6,126 nucleotides of DNA from Acidobacteriota bacterium (GTDB lineage: Bacteria > Acidobacteriota > Vicinamibacteria > Vicinamibacterales > UBA823): contig DODG01000050.1 of NCBI GenBank assembly GCA_003509065.1, positions 1,962 through 8,087 on the forward strand. The letters run 5' to 3'. The first letter of the stretch is position 1; the number at the start of each line of letters is the position of its first letter. Below are positions 1 to 5,506 of this stretch, piece by piece. The notes beneath the pieces were generated by a model, which was given only the letters and a program-made list of their open reading frames with translations, did no database searches and had not been told where the DNA came from. The position numbers and the translations under genes were made by a program.

Positions 1-1034
1 ACGGGCGACATCTCAGGGGTCCGCATTGGCTGCACAATCAAACGATCCTGCAAGTCGTACTTCAAGTCAGGTGTCTTAATCGATAACCGTTTTAAGAGTT
101 CTTCAACTTCGCCCCGAACAGTTTCGAATTCTTCCTCTGGTAAAAAACGTCGATCGAAGATAACGGTGCATCGATCTGCAACACATGGAGTCTGCATCAA
201 TTGGTTCGCCTGGCCTCCTTCAATTGTGTTGGTGTTGATGGTGGCATATCGAGCCTGTGAGGGTATTACCGGCATGTCTGTCATCCGTGTTGCTAATTCT
301 GGAACAAGTTCTTCGCGAATGGTATTAAGCACCTTATTCATTTGATCGATTGCATTTATCCCAAGAAAAGGCATGCTCCCATGTGCCACGCGACCATAAG
401 TTGTTATGTCAAACCAGTAAACACCGCGATGACCTACACACACGCAGTCAACATTAAGGGGTTCAGGAATGATCACATAGTCAGTCTTATTCGACGAAAT
501 CAGTCCATTTTGAGCAAGCCAAGCTACGCCCGCCATACCACCGCTCTCCTCATCCACCGTGCCACTAACTTCAATCGTCCCTCGTAACTCAACTCCTGCA
601 CGACGGACAGCCTCTGCCGCGTAGATAGCGGCGGCGAGGCCAGCCTTCATATCCGCGCTACCACGGCCATACAGGCGACCATCCCGCACAATTCCCCCGA
701 AGGGGTCAAGGGTCCAGCCGTAACCTGGTGGAACAACATCAAAATGTCCATTCAAATGCAGTAATGGTCGAGAAACACTGCCTGCACGAGAACCGATGAC
801 ATTGACGCGTGGGTGTGTGGGACTGTGTTCAGGAAGCCCTTCCGCTGCAACGTAATTGACCGAAAACCCGAAAGATTTAAGGCGTTCGCCTATAGTGTGG
901 GCGCAAACTTCATACAGGGCCCCCGGTGGGTTCACAGTCGGAATTCGTACCAGATCTGCGGCAAATTCGACGATCTCGTCAGTAATCCCGTCGACCACCT
1001 GTAATACTTTTTCAGTTTCAGCGTGATGAGTCAT
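1..1034 (-). CDS. M20 family metallohydrolase, ArgE/DapE-type (partial, C-terminus beyond window edge)
   Basis: My own translation of the minus strand gives an open frame of about 345 codons with no stop before the left edge. It shows the M20 signature in order: LNGHFDVVPPG (metal ligand H97, D99), GRGSADMKAG (bridging D128), DEESGG (catalytic base E162, metal ligand E163), IPEP (E191) and GRVAHGSMP (H218 of the dimerisation domain). The pattern IEGGQAN followed by a D-R-R strand is also typical. Relatives are dinuclear-zinc enzymes of about 400-430 residues that remove acyl groups from amino acids (acetylornithine, succinyl-diaminopimelate) or cleave dipeptides. The missing part should hold the last histidine ligand. 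ATG 1034 is preceded directly by an in-frame TAA and by AAGG (1041-1038), a rather close ribosome site. No signal peptide is visible, so it is probably cytoplasmic. The divergent S58/symporter operon suggests a catabolic peptidase or amidase rather than biosynthetic ArgE or DapE. The substrate is unknown. Confidence 0.93.
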   Translation of the reverse strand, partial: MTHHAETEKVLQVVDGITDEIVEFAADLVRIPTVNPPGALYEVCAHTIGERLKSFGFSVNYVAAEGLPEHSPTHPRVNVIGSRAGSVSRPLLHLNGHFDVVPPGYGWTLDPFGGIVRDGRLYGRGSADMKAGLAAAIYAAEAVRRAGVELRGTIEVSGTVDEESGGMAGVAWLAQNGLISSNKTDYVIIPEPLNVDCVCVGHRGVYWFDITTYGRVAHGSMPFLGINAIDQMNKVLNTIREELVPELATRMTDMPVIPSQARYATINTNTIEGGQANQLMQTPCVADRCTVIFDRRFLPEEEFETVRGEVEELLKRLSIKTPDLKYDLQDRLIVQPMRTPEMSP

Positions 1035-1054
1035 TTACCTTAGTAGCTGGCGTC

Positions 1055-1060
1055 ATTGTA
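1055..1060 (-). promoter_or_regulatory. Candidate -10 box of the M20 gene
   Basis: TACAAT on the minus strand matches the sigma-70 -10 consensus at 5 of 6 bases. Transcription would start near 1048, about 14 bases before the ATG at 1034. No good -35 lies 16-18 bases upstream (the bases there read about ACCACG). This would fit a promoter that needs an activator. The spacer is occupied by the palindrome at 1062-1079. Confidence 0.45.
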
Positions 1061-1061
1061 G

Positions 1062-1079
1062 CGTTTTACCTGTAAAACG
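1062..1079. promoter_or_regulatory. Perfect 8-2-8 palindrome, candidate operator in a divergent promoter region
   Basis: The sequence cgttttacctgtaaaacg is a perfect 8-base inverted repeat around a 2-base centre. It lies in the spacer between the divergent M20 and S58 genes, adjacent to the leftward -10 box, and is followed by no T-run, so it is not a terminator. Such symmetry suits a dimeric transcription factor. Its place between the -35 and -10 positions of the M20 promoter would allow repression, or MerR-like activation of an over-long spacer. No regulator gene is in the window, so the factor is unknown. Confidence 0.5.
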
Positions 1080-1127
1080 TGGTGCGATTCTAACATCCAA
1101 CGTTACCGAAGCCAGACCAATTTCAAG

Positions 1128-1133
1128 TATTAT
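1128..1133 (+). promoter_or_regulatory. Candidate -10 box of the S58-symporter-dehydrogenase operon
   Basis: TATTAT matches the -10 consensus at 5 of 6 bases. It would start a transcript near 1140, giving a leader of about 22 bases that contains the AGGA ribosome site at 1151-1154. The best -35 candidate (TTACCG, 1103-1108) is poor and 19 bases away. Confidence 0.4.
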
Positions 1134-1161
1134 CAGAAGAGTTTTCCTGTAGGAACAGACA

Positions 1162-2247
1162 ATGACTCGAATCATATATCGAACATCCGCTATTACGGTC
1201 GGAATTGCGTTGATTACCTGGACACTGCTGTGGGCTTTACCCCATCAGGAGGGTGATGCAGCGGTCAACAGACATGGGTTGACAGCGGTTGAGGGAATAA
1301 AAGTTGGGCATCACACACTTTCAGAACGTCCCACTGGATGCACGGTCATCATAGTTGAGGATGGTGCCGTGGCAGGTGTAGACGTGCGTGGTAGTGCACC
1401 TGGCACACGTGAAACCGACCTCTTAGATCCAATTAATACGGTGCAACAAGTGCATGCGCTAGTACTCGCCGGTGGAAGTGCCTTTGGACTAGATGCAGCC
1501 ACGGGAGTGATGCAGTACCTCGAATCCCATAACATCGGATACGAAACACGGTTTGCCCGTGTACCGATCGTGCCAGCCGCAATCTTATTCGACCTAGGCG
1601 TCGGTAACGCGCCGGACGTACGACCTACGGCCGACTGTGGCCTTCAAGCGGCCACCATAGCTAGCACCTCACCCGTAAATGAAGGGAATGTCGGTGCGGG
1701 AGCTGGCGCCACCGTAGGTAAACTGCGAGGTGGGTCGCGCGCGATGAAGGGCGGGCTCGGCAGCGCGGCTGTGACAATGCCTAATGGATTAACAGTCGCC
1801 GCACTCGTTGCTGTCAATGCGGTAGGAGACATTTTAGATCCCACGACTGGAGAAATAGTCGCAGGAGTACGTACGGAAGACGGACAGAGCTTCGCTGACG
1901 CACGGCGCTTGATTCGCTCGGGCGAGATCGGACGGCTCCGCCAAGGTGAAAATACAACGATTGGCGTAGTAGCCACCAATGCAGTTTTAACGAAGTCGCA
2001 GGCTAAAAAGATCGCGCAGATGGCCCATGATGGACTTGCACGTACTATCGCGCCAGCTCACACCCCTGTTGACGGTGATACCATTTTTGCCCTTGCGACT
2101 GGTAAACTTTCCGGTGCACCTGACATATTCACCATCGGCGCACTCGCAGCCGAAGTAATGGCCGAAGCGGTCGTACGAGCCGTACGCCAGGCAACAAGCA
2201 TACCTGGCTATCCTGCTGCGCGAGATTTCGATTTGTCCCACCCGTGA
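1162..2247 (+). CDS. Exported or membrane-anchored S58 (DmpA/NylC, P1) self-processing aminopeptidase/amidohydrolase
   Basis: The 361-residue protein has the P1/S58 signature: LAGGSAFGLDAATGVMQYLE, RVPIVPAAILFDLGVGN, GNVGAGAGATVGK (K187), KGGLGSAAV, VNAVGD (N219), GENTTIGVVATNA and PVDGDTIFALATG. Family members are Ntn-type hydrolases that cut themselves before the nucleophile. Here the cut is predicted between N264 and T265, as in nylon hydrolase NylC (N266/T267), and D304 and D306 keep the NylC Asp spacing. Relatives act on N-terminal D-Ala, beta-amino acid peptides or cyclic and linear amides; the substrate here is unknown. Residues 1-34 add an N-terminal signal or anchor: R3 and R7, then a hydrophobic run from about 9 to 26, then a possible cleavage site near A33-A34. 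The S58 domain begins about residue 39, so the enzyme probably acts outside the cytoplasm. ATG 1162 follows AGGA (1151-1154) at 7 bases. Its stop overlaps the symporter start. Confidence 0.93.
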   Translation: MTRIIYRTSAITVGIALITWTLLWALPHQEGDAAVNRHGLTAVEGIKVGHHTLSERPTGCTVIIVEDGAVAGVDVRGSAPGTRETDLLDPINTVQQVHALVLAGGSAFGLDAATGVMQYLESHNIGYETRFARVPIVPAAILFDLGVGNAPDVRPTADCGLQAATIASTSPVNEGNVGAGAGATVGKLRGGSRAMKGGLGSAAVTMPNGLTVAALVAVNAVGDILDPTTGEIVAGVRTEDGQSFADARRLIRSGEIGRLRQGENTTIGVVATNAVLTKSQAKKIAQMAHDGLARTIAPAHTPVDGDTIFALATGKLSGAPDIFTIGALAAEVMAEAVVRAVRQATSIPGYPAARDFDLSHP

Positions 2248-3674
2248 CACTTCATCTTTCATTACTACTCATCTACGGTTTAATCCTCATTGGGATCGGC
2301 CTTTGGGTCGGCCGGCGGGTCCGTGACACAAACGACTTTTTTGTGGCAGGTCGACGTCTTAAACCTGGCCTACTTTTCTCAACCATGCTCGCAGCAAACA
2401 TCGGAGCCGGCTCAACGGTTGGCGCTACTGAATTAGGCTACCGAATCGGCTTGAGTGCGTGGTGGTGGGTCGGCTCAGCTGGTATAGGTTCCCTAGTGCT
2501 CGCTTTTTGGGTCGGTCCACGAATGCATCAACTTGCCACTCGCCACAAGTTCAAAACTGTAGGCGATTTCCTCGAACATCGATATGACCGTAATGTCCGT
2601 GCAGTGATCGCAGTGTTGCTCTGGCTCGGAACACTTATTATTTTGGCAGCACAGCTGTTGGCAATTGCCTTTGTATTAAATGTCATTACGGGCCTTCCAC
2701 AGTACGTCGGTTGCATTATCGGTGGCGTCGTCATCATGACGTATTTTTCAGCTGGTGGATTATTGACCTCCGCTTGGGTCAATGTAATTCAACTGTGCAT
2801 GCTGCTTATTGGTTTTATGTTGGTCGTACCTTTTGCACTCTTTCAAGCCGGCGGCCTCGAGACCGTGTTCACAAACACCGAAGCAATACCTGAATACTGG
2901 AACTTCTTAGGTGGTTCTGGAGGCGGGTGGATCTACTTACCAATGCTCGTGCCAGCTTTTATTGTCTCGCCGGGCTTACTGCAAAAGGTGTACGGCGCTG
3001 TAGATGAACACACAGTACGTCGTGCTGTCGGCTGGACCGGCCTCGTCTTGCTTCTATTCGCTTTTGTCCCAACACTCTTAGGTGCTATCGCGCGATCGGC
3101 ATATCCAGACCTAATTAATCCTGGGATGGCCTTACCAATCCTTCTAATGGAATCTTTGCCTCCATTAATAGGTGCAATAGGTCTTGTCGCGCTATTTTCA
3201 GCTGAAGTCAGTTCTGCTGACGCTATTTTATTTATGCTCTCAACGTCAGTCAGTCAGGACCTCTATCGACGGTTCATTAATAGAGAGGCCAGCGACTCAT
3301 CTGTCTTAAAAGTCGCACGTCGTGCAGCCATAGGTGGTGGCACTCTGGCGTTACTCATCGCAATTTTTGCTAAATCGATCATTACTGTGATGAGTGTGTT
3401 CTACACCTTACTCACCGTGAGTTTGTTTGTTCCAATCGTCATGGGCCTCTACATTCGTAAGATTGGAACTCCCGAAGTATTGTCTGCAATTGCTGCAGGG
3501 CTTGCTCTGGTAGTGACGGTCGAGATAATCTCGATCGAACAAACTTCTGGAGTGTTCACCTCAGCCACGCTGGGCGTCATTGCTAGCGTCACAGTGTGCA
3601 TGACAATCTGGGCAGCGAGACGATACCTAACAGGCTCACAAGGGAGTTCTAACCCACCAGCGGCCCGCCTCTGA
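2244..3674 (+). CDS. Sodium:solute symporter (SSS family) permease
   Basis: The 476-residue, strongly hydrophobic protein has about 12-13 predicted membrane segments; the first is near residues 3-23 and the last near 433-457. The early motif NDFFVAGRRLK (30-40) followed by AANIGAGSTVG (50-60) is typical of the SSS family. The Na2 sodium site known from vSGLT (A62/I65 in one helix, A361/S364/S365 in another) is matched in spacing by A50/I53 and A320/S323/S324, in FSAEVSSAD. That helix leads into TSVSQDLYRR, the usual SSS cytoplasmic loop. It should import a solute with sodium; the substrate cannot be read from the sequence, but a product of the upstream S58 enzyme is a sensible candidate. The start is GTG, sharing GTGA with the S58 stop. 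No strong ribosome site is seen, so translational coupling is likely. Length is at the short end of the family. Confidence 0.93.
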   Translation: MTLHLSLLLIYGLILIGIGLWVGRRVRDTNDFFVAGRRLKPGLLFSTMLAANIGAGSTVGATELGYRIGLSAWWWVGSAGIGSLVLAFWVGPRMHQLATRHKFKTVGDFLEHRYDRNVRAVIAVLLWLGTLIILAAQLLAIAFVLNVITGLPQYVGCIIGGVVIMTYFSAGGLLTSAWVNVIQLCMLLIGFMLVVPFALFQAGGLETVFTNTEAIPEYWNFLGGSGGGWIYLPMLVPAFIVSPGLLQKVYGAVDEHTVRRAVGWTGLVLLLFAFVPTLLGAIARSAYPDLINPGMALPILLMESLPPLIGAIGLVALFSAEVSSADAILFMLSTSVSQDLYRRFINREASDSSVLKVARRAAIGGGTLALLIAIFAKSIITVMSVFYTLLTVSLFVPIVMGLYIRKIGTPEVLSAIAAGLALVVTVEIISIEQTSGVFTSATLGVIASVTVCMTIWAARRYLTGSQGSSNPPAARL

Positions 3675-3679
3675 AAGGA
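3675..3679 (+). promoter_or_regulatory. Ribosome binding site fixing the dehydrogenase start
   Basis: AAGGA directly follows the symporter TGA and lies 10 bases before ATG 3690. It supports that start and ties the dehydrogenase to the same transcript as the symporter. Confidence 0.6.
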
Positions 3680-3689
3680 TGACACTGGG

Positions 3690-4484
3690 ATGTCAACCAA
3701 AGATTACTTTAATCTAAAAAATAAGATCGTTGCGATTATTGGCGCAGCTTCAGGTATTGGCAAAGCCACTTCACTTGAATTCGCTAAACATGGCGCAATC
3801 GTCCACTGCTTCGACATTAACGACGATGGAGTCCAAGCGGTTGTTCAACAAATCAAAGAATTTGGATGTGCATCCTACGGCACAATGCTAGACATCACGA
3901 AGGAAGATTTAGTTGACGAAGCTCTTGATAGCATTGTGCAACGCCACAACCAACTTGACGTCGTAATATGCACTCCAAGTGTAAACGTGAGGAAATCGCT
4001 ACTGACCTACAGCTCTGATGAATTCGACAAAGTGGTTTCCCTTAATCTAAAAGGTAGTTTTAATGTGCTTCGGACGGCTGGGCGACACATGACTCAGGCA
4101 GGCGCAGGTAGCATCGTCCTATTTTCCTCGATCCGTTCACAAGTGGTTGAACCAGGTCAGTCGGTCTATGCCGCAACCAAAGCCGGTATCGTACAACTTG
4201 TACGGACAGCCGCTGCCGAATTCGGACCTTCAGGGGTTCGAGTTAATGCACTGGCCCCAGGCATTGTTGAAACACCCCTGACAGAGCCAATTAAGTCCGT
4301 CCCAGATTGGTATGAAGCGTATGCTTCCAAGACTGTACTTGGACGGTGGGCAACCCCAGAGGAAATGGTTGGGCCTATAATATTTTTGTCATCGGATGCT
4401 TCAAGTTATGTTACCGGAACCGTGCTATTTGCTGACGGCGGCTGGACAGCAGCGGATGGACGATTTCACCCGCCTGGCGTGTAA
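3690..4484 (+). CDS. Classical short-chain dehydrogenase/reductase (SDR), NAD-type, FabG-like
   Basis: The 264-residue protein is a single Rossmann domain of usual classical-SDR length. The cofactor loop is IGAASGIG (G18, G22, G24; the usual leading Thr is Ile). D42 at the end of the second strand (HCFDIN) points to NAD(H) over NADP(H). The catalytic set is complete: N119 (SLNLKGSF), S147 (LFSSIRS), Y160 and K164 (YAATK). The APGIVETPLT segment and the ADGGW ending are typical. One oddity is that the structural NNAG motif after strand four reads CTPS (94-97). It is third in the S58-symporter operon, 15 bases after the symporter, and probably oxidises or reduces a hydroxy/keto group on the imported product. 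FabG-like acyl-ACP reductase or gluconate/sugar dehydrogenase are alternatives; the substrate is unassigned. Confidence 0.92.
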   Translation: MSTKDYFNLKNKIVAIIGAASGIGKATSLEFAKHGAIVHCFDINDDGVQAVVQQIKEFGCASYGTMLDITKEDLVDEALDSIVQRHNQLDVVICTPSVNVRKSLLTYSSDEFDKVVSLNLKGSFNVLRTAGRHMTQAGAGSIVLFSSIRSQVVEPGQSVYAATKAGIVQLVRTAAAEFGPSGVRVNALAPGIVETPLTEPIKSVPDWYEAYASKTVLGRWATPEEMVGPIIFLSSDASSYVTGTVLFADGGWTAADGRFHPPGV

Positions 4485-4648
4485 ATCTATCTTAATTAGG
4501 CTTGACTCGTTTAGGTCGAACGCTTTACAACTGAAGCAGTCTTCAACCTAGCATGTTAACGGTCTTGGCATGCAGTGAGAAAGAACTATCCAGAGTAATG
4601 ACACTGCCCCTCCCCTAGCATCAACCTTCATGACCCACCAAGACATCA
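4485..4648. other. Intergenic region with repeated TAGCAT boxes, no gene seen
   Basis: The gap separates the dehydrogenase from the flavin reductase. It contains CCTAGCAT twice in direct orientation (4547-4554 and 4614-4621). A third, inverted copy of the core (GATGCTA, 4655-4661) sits at the edge of the flavin reductase start. A small hairpin, TGAAG-CAGT-CTTCA (4532-4545), has no T-run, so it is a poor terminator candidate. A lone TTGACT (4502-4507) has no good -10 partner. No convincing small ORF or RNA was found. Confidence 0.35.
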
Positions 4649-4657
4649 TGATACGAT
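4649..4657 (+). promoter_or_regulatory. Extended -10 promoter of the flavin reductase gene, probably giving a leaderless mRNA
   Basis: TGATACGAT fits the extended -10 form (TGn followed by TACGAT, 4 of 6). ATGACC (4630-4635) is a 4 of 6 match to a -35 box at 16 bases. The expected start point, about 7 bases after the -10 box, falls on the A of ATG 4664. No Shine-Dalgarno sequence precedes that ATG. Confidence 0.45.
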
Positions 4658-4663
4658 GCTAAA

Positions 4664-5188
4664 ATGCTACTCGTTCTTAGTTGCAGCTTAAATCCGAATA
4701 GTCGTTCTCGTATTCTCGCCAAGCGTGCCAACGAACAGCTACTAGCGGTTGGCCAGGAAACAAGGTTTGTCAATTTGGCCGATTACCAGTTACCACTTTG
4801 TAATGCTTCCGACTGTTATTCGGCTGAATCTGTCATTCAACTCCAAACCTGGATTCAAGAGGCCCGTGGCATCTTGATCGCAACACCCGTTTATAACTAC
4901 GCCGCCAGCGCCGCTACGAAGAATCTCATCGAATTAACTGGAAAAGCCTGGTCAGAGAAAGTGGTCGGATTTCTCTGTGCCGCAGGAGGAAAAGGCAGTT
5001 ATATGTCCCTCATGGGACTTGCTAACAGCTTGATGCTCGACTTCCACTGCCTCATAATTCCCCGCTTCGTTTATGTCACGAAAGAAGCTTTCTGTGACGG
5101 AGTCCTAGAAGATGCAGAAATCGAAGAGAGGCTGGACGAAGTGCTCGAAAAACTTGTTCATTTGAGTCAGACTAGTGGACGCTTCTAA
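4664..5188 (+). CDS. NADPH-dependent FMN reductase-like flavoprotein
   Basis: The 174-residue protein has the flavodoxin-like fold of the FMN_red family (NADPH-dependent FMN or quinone reductases, usually 170-200 residues). The first strand LLVLS runs into the FMN phosphate loop S8-LNPNSRSR-16. The flavin-ring loop TPVYNYAASAATKN begins at T74 (P75-Y79), and the loop AAGGKGSY (106-113) also contacts flavin in relatives. The C-terminal third is a charged helix. Such enzymes reduce free FMN, quinones, azo compounds or metals in the cytoplasm; which one applies here is not readable. ATG 4664 is the only possible upstream start, because an in-frame TGA lies five codons before it, and it leaves the family's usual very short N-terminus. 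No ribosome site is present. It precedes tatA by 53 bases on the same strand. Confidence 0.9.
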   Translation: MLLVLSCSLNPNSRSRILAKRANEQLLAVGQETRFVNLADYQLPLCNASDCYSAESVIQLQTWIQEARGILIATPVYNYAASAATKNLIELTGKAWSEKVVGFLCAAGGKGSYMSLMGLANSLMLDFHCLIIPRFVYVTKEAFCDGVLEDAEIEERLDEVLEKLVHLSQTSGRF

Positions 5189-5227
5189 TTAGGTATGCGC
5201 ACATGATATTGTGAGGATGTCTTATAG

Positions 5228-5234
5228 AGAAAGG
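5228..5234 (+). promoter_or_regulatory. Ribosome binding site of tatA
   Basis: AGAAAGG lies 7 bases before ATG 5242. This good spacing supports translation of the short downstream ORF. Confidence 0.6.
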
Positions 5235-5241
5235 TTTAGTC

Positions 5242-5406
5242 ATGCCCTTTGGTATCGGTATTGGCGAATTACTTATCATCTTCTTCATTCTCGTACTGAT
5301 CTTTGGGGCGAAACGCCTCTCAGGTCTTGGTAAAGGTATGGGGCAGGCGATCAGAGGATTCAAGGAAGAAGTCAAAGACCCGGACGACCAGAAAAGCGAA
5401 GACTGA
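5242..5406 (+). CDS. tatA: Sec-independent protein translocase TatA-family protein
   Basis: A 54-residue ORF has the complete TatA/E plan. A short N-terminus with the conserved polar E9 is followed by one membrane helix (about 8-22, LLIIFFILVLIFG). Then comes the hinge FGAKRLSGLGKGMG, an amphipathic helix ending in IRGFKEEV, and a short acidic tail (DPDDQKSED). TatA forms the pore-like oligomer that moves folded twin-arginine substrates across the inner membrane together with TatC. The hinge usually reads KRLP; here Ser replaces Pro. The protein is shorter than most TatA proteins (about 60-90). No tatB or tatC is adjacent, so this is a solitary tatA, as is common outside enterobacteria. The ribosome site is good; it may be cotranscribed with the flavin reductase. 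TatB is less likely because TatB carries a longer acidic tail. Confidence 0.93.
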   Translation: MPFGIGIGELLIIFFILVLIFGAKRLSGLGKGMGQAIRGFKEEVKDPDDQKSED

Positions 5407-5431
5407 GCGAGGTTCCGCTAATCTTGCTCAG
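5403..5431 (+). terminator. Weak hairpin at the tatA stop codon, possible terminator
   Basis: CTGAGC (5403-5408, including the TGA stop) can pair with GCTCAG (5426-5431) across a 17-base loop. No T-run follows, so intrinsic termination is doubtful. It lies in the 100-bp gap between convergent genes, where a terminator would be expected. Nothing better was found for either strand in that gap. Confidence 0.2.
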
Positions 5432-5506
5432 ACTCTAGCCTAACTCCATCGAAGGCTGAAAATGTGTCTCGACTGGGTGAAGTTAGCTGATACGTCTAGT
5501 TAGCCC

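Noticed and set aside
342..1004. Plus-strand ORFs of 81 and 63 codons inside the first kilobase
   Set aside because: They lie antisense to the M20 frame, which shows all family motifs. Their translations resemble no family and lack ribosome sites.
1311..2262. Minus-strand ORFs opposite the S58 gene
   Set aside because: They are shadows of the strongly conserved plus-strand frame; the translations are low-complexity and unlike known proteins.
4551..4573. GCATG/CATGC hairpin after the dehydrogenase
   Set aside because: It is a five-pair stem with a 13-base loop and no T-run; it is likely chance.
4553..4618. A 21-codon ORF in the intergenic region beginning MLTVLACSEK
   Set aside because: It has no ribosome site, no recognisable motif, and a length expected by chance.
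5172..5375. 67-codon minus-strand ORF over tatA
   Set aside because: It is antisense to the clear TatA reading frame and has no family resemblance.
5440..5486. CTAACT/AGTTAG inverted repeat as a terminator between convergent genes
   Set aside because: It is a six-pair stem with a 35-base loop and no T-run on either strand, so it is too weak to call.
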